This document shows, in pieces, positions 1 to 12,406 of a DNA stretch of 64,000 nt. The position numbers were made by a program, and so were the translations under genes. The stretch's first letter is position 1. Every line of letters starts with the position of its first letter. The notes under the pieces were generated by a model. That model was given only the letters and a program-made list of their open reading frames with translations. It had not been told where the DNA came from and ran no database searches. The stretch is from positions 372,001 through 436,000 of the forward strand of contig BCIK01000009.1 in the NCBI GenBank assembly GCA_039545295.1. The letters are read 5' to 3'. Source of the stretch: Udeniomyces pyricola (Eukaryota > Basidiomycota > Tremellomycetes > Cystofilobasidiales > Mrakiaceae).

Positions 1-638
1 CTACGTCCTATCCCACATTCACGGTGAAAATCAACGATACAGCCCCGGTGTTCTTCTATTGCTCGTACGTCCATGGACCTCTCTGGCCTTGCCCAGCCCT
101 GTCTTTCTCGCCGAAGCTGACGGCTCACAAAAACGACGTTCTTCCCAGCCAACTTGAGCTCACAAGTCACTGCGGCAACGGCATGGTTGGCGTGATCAAC
201 GTCCAAAATGCAACCGAATCTTATGCCGCGTTCCGCGCTCGGGCGGTGAGTCCTCGCCCTTACAGTTAGCTACCTATCACTAAAGATGCACCCGCAAATC
301 GCACACTTATTTGTGCTTCGTTCTTTGTTCTTCTTCCTTCGTTTGCATGCTTTTTGCTTGTCAGATCGCTATGAATGGAACATCGTCTCCCTCCGCCCGA
401 CAAGCTCAGCAGTCTGCTAGCTCAACCGCCTCATCCGGGTGAGTTACTATCGATATGACGTTATATCGGGAGTTCTGCGCTTGGTGTCGGTTAAATTAAT
501 CTATGTGCTCACCTCCTTATCAGGGCTTCGGCAACGTATGGGATGGCTGCGGAGGCTTTGAAGACAAGTCAGTCGGCGATCATAGTGCTTTCGGCTTGGA
601 CGGTATTGGTACTTGCCGCTACGGGGTTGATGAGTTGA
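1..638 (+). CDS. GPI-anchored cupredoxin-like extracellular protein, 5' end missing
   Basis: This is the C-terminal part of a fungal secreted cupredoxin-like, serine-rich protein. The first exon reads F-T-V-K-I-N-D-T-A-P-V-F-F-Y-C-S, the usual strand before the blue-copper loop. Joining across an intron at about 65-148 gives YCSQ followed by HCGNGMVGVIN, which supplies the Cys, His and Met typical of a type-1 copper site. Two more introns lie at about 246-364 and 439-523. The tail is rich in Ser/Ala/Gln and ends in a hydrophobic stretch (AIIVLSAWTVLVLAATGLMS, stop at 636-638) that looks like a GPI-attachment signal. The family is extracellular or cell-wall attached; its substrate is generally unknown. 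The start and signal peptide lie left of the window. Whether copper is bound is inference from the ligand spacing. Confidence 0.8.
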
Positions 639-982
639 GGTGTTAGTTGTCGTCTCGTTCGGGTACGGTTGTGAGCTGGAATCTGGTCGACTGGGATTTA
701 GCGTCGCCCAAGGGTTTTTGTTTATTTATCTAATATAATGTCTTACAAGGGAAATGGATATATGTTCAGAAATCAGCAAAGAAAACGAGGTGCTTGGTTT
801 GTCGACCCCTCATCGATGCTTCCTTTGCCGGTAATACCGAATCTCGGGTTTCGCTTGATCACAACGGTTCATTTCCTGCTGACCATCATCGTCATCGCCA
901 TCGCAAGATCACTGCGCTTAGTCTATCGGACACTGACTTTTCGAGACCGAATTTGGCTCGACCCACTCGCTTAAATCTAGAC
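639..982. other. intergenic: 3' flank of the cupredoxin gene and promoter of the folate gene
   Basis: This stretch separates two genes transcribed in the same direction. It should hold the 3' UTR of the cupredoxin-like gene and the promoter and 5' UTR of the cyclo-ligase gene. Short open frames here show no family similarity. I see no clear TATA box or other decisive motif. Confidence 0.5.
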
Positions 983-2111
983 ATGTCGGCCGTATCGCCC
1001 CTGCCCAACCTCAAGCGAACTTTGAGAAAGTCTGTCCAGCAGATCCTCAAGACGATTCCTGCTCCGTCTGTCGCCGCTCAATGTCAATCGATGCATCACC
1101 TCTTGGTTCAGCAAGCTCTTTCTCTCTCACTCTTCATACTGACACATATAACACGTCCTCGTTTTTTCTACTTTTGCAGCAAATGCGATTCTCGCGACAC
1201 TTCTGACCCATCCGGCTTACACTGCGTCTCGTTCACTTTCCATCTATCTTTCTCTCCCCAACTCTGAGATTGAGACGCTCTCCATCGTCCAACACGCCTT
1301 GAGTCAAGGTAAAAACGTCTTTGTGCCATGGACCCCGAAGAAGGGTGAAGGGGATGGTCGGATGAGGATGGTTCGGGTTGAGCGAGACGAAGTCGGTGAG
1401 GGGTCGGAAGGAAGAGAAAAGTGGGAGCGGGACGGTTGGGGGATTCCCGTGGTGGGACTCGACCGGAAGGGCAAGCCTAGGGATGATGGTGAGTATACAA
1501 AAATGCGAAGCTCAGCTGCAAGAGGATGTAATGCGCATTGGAGAGAGCGGAAGGGGAAGGAGGGGGCATAGCGTCACGGCGACGCTTCCGTAACTGATTT
1601 GGTGCTCCTTCTGCTCTTCGCCCCTCAACAAAGCTCTCACACCATCTGCTACCTATCCACCCTTGGATCTTATCTTACTTCCTGGTGTAGCGTTCTCGAC
1701 GGCATCCGAGACCTCTCTTTACTCCCGACTCGGTCATGGTAAAGGGTGAGCAACCTCTCTTGACCCATTACGCTTTGATTCGGTCTATTCCGAATGAATG
1801 ACACTCCGTTCTCACACTCATTGATTTTTTTTCTATTATTCTTCATGAATTCAAGGTATTATGACTCGTACATTTCCAACTACCGTGCTTTTTGCTCGTC
1901 GCACGACGTCCCCGGGCCCAAGCTCTGTGAGTGCTGACGATCGTTTTGCTTCAGTGGCGTAAGTTCACCTGGAGGCATTAAGACTTCGGGACTGACTTGA
2001 CCTGCGCTTCTCTCATCAGTCGGACTTGCGTTGAAGGAACAGATGTTAGAGAAAGATGAGGTACCGATGGGCGAGTATGATGTCGGGCTGGACGAAGTTC
2101 TCGTCGGTTAG
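983..2111 (+). CDS. FAU1: 5-formyltetrahydrofolate cyclo-ligase (methenyltetrahydrofolate synthetase)
   Basis: The enzyme uses ATP to convert 5-formyl-THF to 5,10-methenyl-THF, returning stored folate to the one-carbon pool in cytosol or mitochondria. Five exons join into about 230 residues starting MSAVSPLPNLKRTLRK. Family motifs appear in order: SLSIYLSLPNSEIET, then QGKNVFVPW, then DLILLPGVAF, then the nucleotide-binding loop GHGKGYYDSYI, then FGLALKEQ and a closing EYDVGLDEVLVG. The phases of introns at about 1083-1179, 1491-1631, 1747-1857 and 1928-2018 all preserve the frame. Length matches the roughly 200-230 residues usual for the family. A low-complexity Gly/Arg/Glu insert (about residues 75-105) lies between the VPW and PGVAF motifs, where other family members also vary. 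The next gene downstream is on the same strand but unrelated. Confidence 0.93.
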
Positions 2112-2512
2112 CTAGTGACGCAAGATCGAATTGATGTCGTGGGATATAGCTTTTATATCTACCAGTGGTCAGTGTTGTTATCTGGGGTGACTGCGTGTTA
2201 ACGGACAAACCATGGGAGACGTGAGAGTTAAAGGAAAGCTGTGACGACTAGGGAATATATAAACTACTGGTGATATAACACAACGCAGATGATGTGGTGA
2301 AGGATGATGCTAAATCATGATGGTCGCATCAAAAATAAACGGTCGCAGCCGTAATTGAATAAATAAGTTCGGCCCCGGATGAGCCAAGAAGAAGGAGCGA
2401 TCGAGTGTTGTGTTTCGCAGCGTGTGGACGCAGCGTGTTGAATGCAGTAGTGATGATGAGCTATACTCACCTATACCTTCACCTCTCCTTTCAGACCTCA
2501 CCCCTCCTCAAG
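2112..2512. other. intergenic between cyclo-ligase and NIPA-like genes
   Basis: About 400 bases between two genes on the plus strand. They should contain the terminator of the first gene and the promoter of the second. No coding frame here shows family similarity, and no specific regulatory motif could be assigned. Confidence 0.5.
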
Positions 2513-5348
2513 ATGGAGGACCCCCCACAGCAGGTCAGTTGACCATGTCAGCTCATCCCTTCTGTTCTCAGAGCTCTCATCATCATCATCATTCGTGCCG
2601 CTTTCCTCGCGTTGCAGATACCGATCGCCGTCGGGATCATCGTTGGCCTCTTGTCCTCCCTAGTGCAAAGTCTCGGTACGCAGCTGCTCTCGACCTAGAC
2701 GCTTCTGCCAGTGTCTCCCTCCCTTCGCCTCATCTACCCATTGCGTGGTCGCCGCTGATAGGCTATTCCCTACCAATAACATCAGGTCTCACTATCCAAC
2801 GAAAATCACACATCATCAACGAGTCCCGCCCAGAGCATCTTCAACGCGTCGAGACCAAACGACCGTGAGTCGTCATTAAACCCCCTAGGGCACCTGTTGC
2901 GTGATCGTCGTCGCCAGTTCCGTGTCTGATGGGTCGTACGAGCTGACGATGCTTCGACTCTATCGCAGGCTCTGGATACTAGGGTTTGGTGAGTCCTTCG
3001 CCTGGCTTTTCCTGGAAACGCTGCTGTCTTGGAGTCGACGCCATTGACCAAGCGACACCAAATGGCTGACCTAGACCCCACCCCCTCTTCGTTTCCCTTT
3101 CACGCGTCTCTCTTGACCCTCACCGCGCACTTGATCGCTCCAACGACTCTTGCCACACTCTTCAGCTATTTTCATCACATCTAATGTTCTCGGAACTATC
3201 TTTCAAGTCGGTGCGCTCCCCATCGTCGTCCTCGCTCCTTTGGGCGCCATCTCGCTTCTTTGGAACGCTGTCTTTGCTCGGGTCATGCTTGGGGACACCT
3301 TCACCCGATACATGGTAATCGGTTCGTAGCCAAATGACCTCCCATCGTTGCGTGTGTCAACTGACTACCATGATGATTCACCTGTCAGACGCTCATTCTC
3401 GTTTTCTTTTTCTTCTTCTATTCTTTGCATGTCAACTATCATTAGGCACCATCCTCATTTCGAGCGGTGCGGTACTTATCGCCATCTTTGGCGTCGTACC
3501 CGAGCCGACGCATACACTCGAAGATCTTGTTCGTCTCTTTGGTAGAAGCCAATGGATTAATTACCTCACGGTGCTCGGAGGATTCCTAGTCGCCGTCCTA
3601 ATCGTCGTACGTAACATATTCCATCGTCAGATCCTGTTCAGCCGATCAAATGGTCTTCACGCAGCTCAGCATCCCGGCTGAATACCCTTGCCCCTCCAGA
3701 CCCATCTCGCCGAATTTTCGCTTAACCGGACGCCAGCTATCCAACTCCCCATCTCTGCGACCGATGCATCGGGTAATCTCAAGCTTCCTTCTTCGCCCCC
3801 AGACACGCCCACCCACACTTCATCGGCCTCCTCCCTCCAGACCTCGACCCGTGAGAGAACTCGACTTATCCTAGCCCTCTCGTTTGCCTCAGTCTCTGGC
3901 TGCATCAGTGGACTTTGTCTACTGTTTGCCAAGAGTGGGGTTGAGCTCCTCATCCTGACGTTTGGTGGGCACGGCAATCAGTTTGGCAGCTGGAGCGTCG
4001 TCTGGGGTGGCGGTGGCTTGGTCGTCCTAGCTTTAGCTCAGGTTCGTATCAGGAAGCTTTTTCTCCTTTATTTCTTTTCTTTCTCTCTCCCTTGTTTCGC
4101 TAGTCATATCATGGGTCAGATCAGCTGATAATAAGACTTTAATCGGGGGGGGGGGGTCTTCTCTTTCTTTTTCTGTAGCTGTATTACATCAACCACGCTC
4201 TTCGCCTCGCTTCTCCGACCATTATTTGCCCCCTCGCCTTCTCCACCTACAACCTTTCTTCTGTGTTTGGCGGTCTCATCTATTTCGACCAATTTCAATT
4301 GCTCTCCTCGCTTCAGCTTGGACTTGTCTGCCTTGGCATCGCAGTTCTCCTGCTGGGCGTCGGGGCGGTGTCCATTGTCGATAACGGGACCGGTGAAGGG
4401 GGAGTAGACATGGGCGTCTGGGTAGAAGAAGAAGAATGCCTTGGGAGTCCAGCCGTGGCTGATCCTGAGGCAGAGGGGTTTCCGGAGGAGGCAAGGTCAG
4501 GCGCGTTCGTTGGGGACGGGGCGTTGATGGAGGAACCGACTTCGTTCCTTCCGACCGATGCGGAGAGTACACCTCTAGCGTCAAACTCACCATCAACCGA
4601 TCCTTTACCACCTCGGCTCCGAAATCCGTTCGCCTCCTCGGGAGGACGAGGAGGTCGAACCTCGTTCTCTATACCTTCTTCTCCACGGTTTGCCTCACCG
4701 CCTCCGTCCCCTCTCAATCCCGCCTCGGCCACATTCCTCAACGGTCCTCGTCGACGATCTTCGACCTCTCATCGATACATCTCCCTCCTCCCTACTCATC
4801 CTCATCACCATCACCAACACCAACCTTCTCCTTTGAACCCGGGCGATTCCCCGATGCATTCCGACGAAGACGACGAGCCCATCACGCCTTCCCGAGCCAT
4901 CTTCTCCATCGGACTCGGAGCAGCCTCGCCTGGGTTTGTTCTTCGTCCACGTAAACAGTCTTTGGCGCTGCTCAAACAACCGCACGATCATCATCATCGG
5001 CGCAGTGGTAGCGAGAGCCTTGTAGGTGGACTCATCGCTTCGGATCACGTTAGAGGTTCAGCAGAGGACTATCGTCGTGGGATCGATAGAAGAGCCGAGC
5101 TAGAAGAAGAAGATCAAGAACAAGAAAGCGACCGAAGAGGAAGGAGACGAAGCCTGAAGAATTGGTGGAAAAGTCGACCACCGGCCTTGCTTTCGGAGGA
5201 GGACCCCGCCCGAGGCTCGCGGTCGAATCGCATTCTTGAAGGTGGTAGTGGTGGTGGTGGTGGTGAGCATCATGGGGTTCCAGAGGAGGCGATTGACTCA
5301 ACATCAACATCGTTGTCTTCATCAGCTGCTGGACCAGCTGGAAGCTAG
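2513..5348 (+). CDS. NIPA-family magnesium transporter with long cytosolic tail
   Basis: The protein belongs to the NIPA (DUF803) family of membrane proteins, which transport Mg2+ in animals. The start MEDPPQQ is followed after an intron by the first hydrophobic segment IPIAVGIIVGLLSSLVQSLG. Later exons give the family signature around ALPIVVLAPLGAISLLWN, then GTILISSGAVLIAIFGVVPE. The second half carries YYINHALRLASPTIICPLAF and SSVFGGLIYFDQF. About eight or nine hydrophobic segments cover the first ~350 residues. A loop of about 60 residues rich in Ser/Thr/Pro separates the two halves. The last ~290 residues are a hydrophilic tail with His clusters (HPHHHHQHQ, HDHHHRR) and many Ser/Pro. Such a tail is far longer than in animal NIPA proteins. 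A run of 12 G at 4145-4156 lies in the intron before the YYINHALR exon. Transport of Mg2+ is inferred from the family. Confidence 0.88.
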
Positions 5349-6486
5349 AAGAACACCCGGAAGATCCAAGAAAAGGAGGCAGAGGAGGAGGACTCAGAAG
5401 CGGGAAGAGAAAGATTGTAACTTGACAAGAGTCGATTAAGCAATCTTTCTACTTTATCTCATTTTCATCTTTATTTTTGTCTCTCTTTCTCTTCTCAATG
5501 AACAAATTTGATTGAGACCTTTTCTTTGTATACTCTCTTATTTCACTTTTTCTGCTTTTTTTTCTTTTCTTCTTCTTCTCCTGATGAGTCGTCTGGATCG
5601 TGTCTTTTTGCGCCTCGAATCGATCTCTATCTCTTTTTTTTTTTCTCCTGATGATTCTTCAAACCCATCCTTTAAAAATCGCTTTAACTCCACTTTTTGC
5701 TCTTTTTCTCTCGTTTTTTTTTGTTCCCTTTCTCCCTCTGTCTCTCTCTTTCTTTCCTGTTTGTGTCTCCGGACGTTTTTGTGTGTGTTGTACAATCAGT
5801 CTTTTTCCACCCATCATACATCTCAAACCACAACCCTCTTAGTGTCGGACGTATCATTCAAACGCAATATATATGGATGTCCCTCTTCTCAGTCGTGTCA
5901 TCGTCAGAGCTCAGTCCCTCTCCGCTTTATTACATTACGTGCTTCTCGTTCTCGATCGGTCCAACAAAACGAAAAAGAGAGAGAGAGAGAGAGAGAAAGA
6001 GGAGAGAAAAGAAGGGAATTTGAAAAAAAAAAGGTTGTATAACTCATGATCGTCAAGTAAACAGTTGAATCAGGTAAAGTAGAAAGACAGAAACAAAACA
6101 AAAACGAGGCGGAAGGGGAGTGGAGGGGGGAGGGGGGGGGGNGGGTTACGGATGAGAATTGGAAGGAACAGGAGCGACTAGCGAGTCGAAATGAAAGAGA
6201 TGGATGTGGGATGACTAAAACCAGCCGAAGAAAAGGAACGGACGGGAACTGATAAAGAACGGGGAGGAGCAAAGGAGAAGGAACTCAATCCAAACGAAGA
6301 GGATCAAGGAAGACACATAAAAAAAANAAGAATAAAAAAAAAGAAGAGAGAAGGAAAAAAAGAAAGACCCCCCCCCCCTTCCCACCCAGAAATCAAACGA
6401 AAAGAGAACAGAGACAGGAAGAAAACTGAATTCCCCCCCCCCCCTTCTTCACCTCCCTTTACAAAGGGGTCTCAGTTTTCCCCTTT
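5349..6486. other. convergent intergenic region with purine/pyrimidine-rich low complexity
   Basis: The NIPA-like gene and striatin end towards each other here. The sequence is pyrimidine-rich at 5450-5770 and purine-rich from about 5970, with a GA repeat at about 5979-5997 and C runs near 6367 and 6433. Single unresolved bases occur at 6142 and 6327, both beside homopolymers. Many small frames exist, but they are low-complexity Ser/Phe/Leu or Arg/Glu/Lys translations of the skewed composition. I see no gene. Confidence 0.7.
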
Positions 6487-9400
6487 TCAGACTGATGTCC
6501 TACTCTGATGCCACTCTAGGACTCGAATCGTTCCGTCTGCGCCTCCCGTCACGAGCCATTCGGCCCGTCGTTGCCCCACCGCCGCCGACGAACCCGTCTG
6601 AATCGACGGCGATACAGCGAGGGCCTGGACGCCCGAATCCATGTTCTTGCGATGGAGAGTAAATTCTTGCAAGAGCGTCTGGGTTTCAATGTCCCAGATT
6701 CGAGTGGAAGCATCGTGACCGCCTGAGATGAGGATCGGCATCGAGAACGTAGGAGAAGATGGAGAGGAAGAAGAAGGTGAGAGATGGTGATGGTGATGGT
6801 TTGAAGGGGAATGGATGACGAGAGAGGCGACTCCATCAGAGTGGGCAAGAAGCGTGTGAAGAATGTCACCTGATTGACAATTGATCATTCAAGGAAGAAA
6901 TCGTTCGAATCAGACCAAGGGGCGGGCATCAACGGGGACAGGCAGGAGGAAGGGATGAGCAGGGAAGAGATGCGTATGACGATTGGGAAGTAAGGCACGA
7001 ACCAGAGTCAAGGTCAATGAACCGGATGAGTTTATCCTCATGAGCGGTGATGAGCATCCGTTTAGTCGGATGGGCCACGATAGCGTTGACTTGGGTCTCT
7101 GGAGTCTTGTCTAAAACACAAAAACGCAAAACACAAGAAAGTGCAGGTATCACGGTCAGGCCGTCAAGCCGGAGGATCAGAACAGGAGAAGAGGCCGGGA
7201 ACTGAAGGTATCAAGAAAGAAAAAAGAAACCCACCTGAGACGTCCAACTCGAATCTTCTAATCTCTTCCCCATCCCGAACGCGATATAGCACCACGACGT
7301 TGTCATTCCACCCGACCGCGACGGACCCATCTGTCCCCACAGCACATATACACGTCGGTACCAGCTTCTTTCTATCCTCCTTGACGTTCCTTTGATCGTC
7401 CGATCGTCTCCAGTTCCCAACGAGCCCAACCTTTTTCTCCGCCGTGCTCGACGGCGACAATGACGACGACGACGACGACGACGAGCCGTCCTCTAGACCA
7501 TCGAGATCCCAAACCTTGATCGATCCATCCGCACCGACACTAACCAACCTCTTCCCTTCCTCTCCTTTCCCTTCTCCTTCTCTCTTTCCGAGCTCGACCG
7601 AGGCGAGGCCCCAGACGGCGTCGGTATGGCCGACGAGAGTGATTGGAGCCGGGTGGGAAGCAATGGATGAGTACAGAGTGTGTTCGGGGGAAGGCAAAGC
7701 CCAGATACGGATGGTCGAGTCGGCAGAACCCGTCACGAGATACTCGGAGGGCAGCTGGAGAGCTAGGGATGAGAGAATCGGACCGGTGTGTCCGTGGTAG
7801 GTCTTAATGGGAGCGATGTCTTTTGACCTGAGGAACAAGGGAAGGTAAAGATGAGGAAGGAGAGAAGAGATGGAGGAAAGAGGTAGGAGGGAGAATATAA
7901 TCGCATCAATTCCGGAGCAAGAAAGAACAAGTGACGAAAATCTAGCCACAACCGTACCTCTCGTCGAGATCCTGAACTTGAATTCTCCAATATTTGGCGG
8001 TACAGTCTTCACCCGCAGAGACAAGGGCGAATTCCTTCTCGCTCTGACGGAACGCAAGGGTCCGGATCGGAGCCAGATGACTATGGAAGAAGGGAGGGGG
8101 GGGGGGAGGATTGTATGGAGATTCAAGAGTAGATGAGAAGATAAGCTAAAGTTGCTCGCTTCCATCCCTCCTAAATTCACCAGACTTTTTCTCTTTCCCT
8201 CTTGTCGCTCCAACCAGGACTATGAGAAGAAAAAGTGTCCCACCTTTTCAGCGTCCGCTTAACCAACCAAAGGGCCTTCTGGGCTTCTTCGCCACCGTTC
8301 GACGCTTTGATTCTTGCCTCTTCATCCTCAAACTCAAAGTCGCGGTCTTCCGGCAGAGTGACGTTCGCGAGGTCGTCCTCGTCTCGGGACAATGTAGACG
8401 ATGCTTTCGAGAGAGCGCCCACTGCGACTCCTGTATTGGATAAGGGGGAAGCAGAAGGCAGAAGGCAGAGGACAGGGAAGGAGTTGGTGGGTCATTAGAT
8501 CTGGTCTGCTGGGAATAACGGATGAAGAAGAATGGATTCGAGAGGAAGAGAAAGCGACAAGGACTGAAGCGAGGAAGAGAGACCGAGGGAAAGAAAACGA
8601 AAGACAAAGAAAGAGAAAGAGGAAGAGAGGAGAAAAGGAAAGAAAGCAAGCGTTGGACGAAAGAAGAAGCTCTCCCTTTTGCTACGATGGAAAAGTTTTT
8701 AGACTGGGGATCGATAAGGAAGAGAATAAGGATTGTGTTCCTGATGCTACACATCGAGCAGGCAGACCAAAAGGAGGTGGAAGAAAGACGATGGCAACGA
8801 TCTCAAAGAAGGCCCATAAGAAGGAAAGGGAAAGTAGAGGCAAGGAAACGAAATAAAACAAAAACAAAAAAGACGAGGAGAACGCGAGGATGATGAGACA
8901 TGAAGGAGATAGTCTAACCCGAAGACTTTTTGTCGGTGGAAGATGCATCAGAAGCGGTAGTCGTGCCAGACTGTTGGCACACCCAGAAAAGAAGAGGATA
9001 AAGCATCTTGTGAGTCAGGAGCAGTCCACAAAACTACATCGATGCAGCCCAGTTGACTGTCTACAGACTATCGTGGAAGGAGAGGATCAACGGACCTGGA
9101 TACTGGCGCCGGCCGCGTTAAGAGCATCCCTCCATTCACTCTTATCCTGAGGACGGAAGATGGCGGTGGTAGACTTCTCGTCCTCGTCGGCATTTACCTC
9201 TTTATCCTCGTTCGCTGATCCTTTGTCTTCCACGCCCCCGACAGTTTGATCCGACACTTCACGCGACGCCGATTCGACTTCCACCGGTGACGATGCCTCC
9301 TTATCCATCGAGGACGGGTTTGAGACGAGTTGCTTGTCGATGGACATGGACTCCGAGGTGGAGTTTGCGACCGTCGAGTCCTCGCTGTCGGTTGGCGCGG

Positions 9401-12400
9401 TGGACTCGCGCGAAGCAGGCGACACATCATCTTGGCTCGTTGACACTGGCGAGGGCTTTGAGGTCGACGTCGGTGAACCATCCTTTTTTTCATCGAGCCT
9501 CACGTCCTGCTCTTCAGGCTTCTGCTCCTCCTGCAGCTTGGACTCCAAGGAGCTAAAATCCTCTTTGGGCAAGACGCCGGCTTCAACGCTCGGCTCCGTT
9601 GCTGGGAGTTCCTTTGCCAACTCGGCATCATCGACTTCACCCACGCTTAGATCCGGCAGCCCATTCGTAGGAAGCGAGATCGTTGCCGGTTTAGGCGAGT
9701 GCGGAGCGCCAAAACCCGAGAGACTGGGAGTAAGGAAGGGTGAATCCTCGGGACGAAGGAGGTCTCGAGAGGATGGAGATACAATTGTCGAATCCCCTGC
9801 ATCGAGCGAGACGTTGGACAGAGTTTGCTCATCGGGGGAGGCCAAGGGAACTTGGGAGGAGGCTGGTTCAGAGTCGTCGGAATCGTCGGCAATGGCAGAG
9901 TCGTTAGGGATTGGCGCTGAGAAGAGGATAGGATCTACGTGGGACATGGCGGCGCTCGTTTCCAAGGATGGTAAGGATGGGATTGACGAAGGGGGCGATG
10001 GGAAATCGGATGTTGAAGGAACGCGGTCCTCGCTGAGGCTGGGTGCCGGTGCATTGGTCGAAGTGGACAAGCCCTGCTTGTCCGCTGAACCGGTCGCTTC
10101 GGTCAGAGCAGAATCAGGTGCATTGGCAGCAGGAACAGCCGCCTCAGCCTCGAGCTTCTGAGCAGCGAGAGCCTGAGCCTCGGCTGCGGTCGCTTCGCTT
10201 TGACGAAGTTGCTCTTCCTGCCGCTGCTTCTCGCGCTCTTCTTCCTTGCTTTGCGTCTCCCTGGCGTCCTCTTCGTCCTTTTGTCTCAGGGCAGCAGCCT
10301 CAGCTTCCGCTTCCTTTTCGCGTTGGTCTTGGATGGTCGGCGGGACTGCCGTCGCCGAGGTGGATGGTGGATGATCCGTGATGCTTTTGCGAGGGCGTTG
10401 AAGGATGGTGGGCTGATTGGGGTGCTGTTGCTGCTGTTGCTGATCGGGCTGTGATGAAGAGGGGCCAAAAGACTGCGACGAAGACGATGTCTCGAGAGGC
10501 ACAGACGAAGAGGCGACAGGAGGGGATGGAGGGAGCACGACGGGTCGGTTCGGAAGGGGATTGAGAGCTCCAGGCGAGGTGAGGTAGGAAATCTCTTGGA
10601 GACATCTGCAAAACATCATCAGGCACATTTCATCGGAAGGGAGTAAGACATTGAGTCAGGCGCTGAAGGGAGGAGAAGATACAGATGCAAGAAGAGGAGA
10701 AGGCAAGGATCGATGCGACCCACTGCTTAAGATAATCCCTGCTCCGCTGCCGACTCTTGGGATCACGACCGGCTGAAGCGACGCCCATCTTCCAAGTGGG
10801 CACAGGGCCTCCATTGGCGGTCTGCGGCTGGGCCAGAGCTGCCTTGACACCAGCGGGTAGGGGGAGTCCGTTCGTCGAGGGAGCTGACAAGATGGTATAT
10901 ATACCGGGAGCAAGGGGTGAGGTGAGCGTCCAACACCGGTACATCTGTCAATAGACCTGGATTTATCCAACCAGTCTGAAGGATAAGAGACGACCAAGAT
11001 CCGCATACGTACCTCCTTCGTCACTCCCGCCTTCGCTTCCGTTGACGGAGCCTTCCTTCGCGTCCGCCCCTTCCGCTTGGATCGAATTGAGCTTGTTTGG
11101 CGGAATGCCAGTTGGATTGGCCGGAGTCGGACCCGAGGTGTTCTTTGACCTGAACGGATCGAACAGATGAGGACAACACGCGCAAGGGAGGGGAATCCGA
11201 GATCAGCAGACGTCGCGGTCACGGTCGGACGAGCAGGGCGTAGTAAGGGGGGGGGGGGTTGCTGTGACGCGGCGATGACCTAGGAACGAACCTCTCCTGC
11301 CTGAGAGCAAACTCGAGCATCTTGACCCGTCGGGAGAGATCGAGTTTGAGGTTATCTGCTGACCGACGCTCGCCTTCGAGGAGGGCTATACGAGCCTGGA
11401 TGGACCGAGAGCGAGATGGAGGGGCCAATGCGAGAAGAACGCATAGACGCGATCAGAAACCGTCATGCTCGTGCTTGGGTCTCATACTCAGATCCTCCAA
11501 CGCGTGACATTTGACGAGAGTTGAGATGCTTGGTACAGGCCGTGTGGGTCGAGAGAGAGTATGGGACAGTTTATCTAGCCCTTCATCAGAAGGAGGAAGG
11601 GACATGAAGCTGGACGGATCCCCACCCCCTCGTCATTGTGGTGCTGCTATCCCCGCCTAACTTCCTGATCTGCGCGGCTACGTAGCCAGTCCAATCGCAA
11701 GAGGACACACGGATGGACCATCCGCAGGACAGCATGCTCAAGAACCATCGCAAGCCATCGAGACCATGTCGACCTGACGTTGCATCGCTGGTGAGAGCGC
11801 GATCAAGTTGCTGTCCCCCCCCCCCCCCCCCCCTTCCTGCCTTGACCTGTACGCCATCAACATCCCTCTGCCCTCCCCTTCTCCCCTCATCTTTCTCCTG
11901 TCATCGTCATCGGCTCATTCAGATCCATTGCAACCACTTCTACCCACCCAGTCCTCTTGCCCTAAACCCAACTCTACATAACGACCGAGGGAGAAACAAA
12001 TAAAAAAGGAGGAAAAAGGAAAAGAAAACAAATCCGGCACTCACCCTCATCTCGGCTCGTTCAATCTCCCACTCGTTCCTGTCGCGTTCCCATCGCCGCC
12101 ATTCGGTCTGCAAGTAATGGAGCACGCCCGCGAGCGTCATGTTGCCTCCCTCGAAGCTGAGGCCGTTCTGACCTCCACTTTGGGGGAGCGGTTGGGGTTG
12201 CTGCTGTTGCTGCGGTTTTCGAATGGGAATGGGGTGAAGCAAAGCAACGGCTCATCGTTAGGTCAACCGAGAAGGGAGGGGCGACCAAAGGAAGCGGTAG
12301 GAAGAATGCGGTCCAAGGGAGGAAAGGGGAAACTGACGTGCTGAAGCTGCTGTTGGTGCTGCTGCTGCTGCTGCTGTTGTTGATGTTGTTGAGCGAGGTT

Positions 12401-12406
12401 CTGCAT
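6487..12406 (-). CDS. PRO11: striatin, STRIPAK scaffold (PRO11-type), coiled coil plus WD40
   Basis: Striatin is the scaffold of the STRIPAK phosphatase-kinase complex, which controls septation, fusion and development in fungi. About 12 exons join into roughly 1,220 residues. The start MQNLAQQHQ at 12406 is the first ATG in its frame and leads into a Gln-rich stretch. Then comes the striatin N-domain: [50 protein letters not shown] and [15 protein letters not shown], which forms the coiled coil that binds PP2A A subunit. [17 protein letters not shown] follows at about residue 225. One exon (9103-10612) encodes a ~500-residue acidic, Ser/Pro-rich linker. The C-terminal WD40 propeller starts at [14 protein letters not shown], continues through [24 protein letters not shown] and [20 protein letters not shown] repeats, and ends with [13 protein letters not shown]. 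Some repeats carry poly-Ser or poly-His loop insertions. Poly(C) on the sense strand lies just before the 3' splice site at 8079. Confidence 0.93.

Noticed and set aside
9334..10161. Plus-strand frame of 275 codons
   Set aside because: It is the antisense shadow of the acidic Ser/Pro linker exon of striatin, whose flanking exons are clearly homologous on the minus strand.
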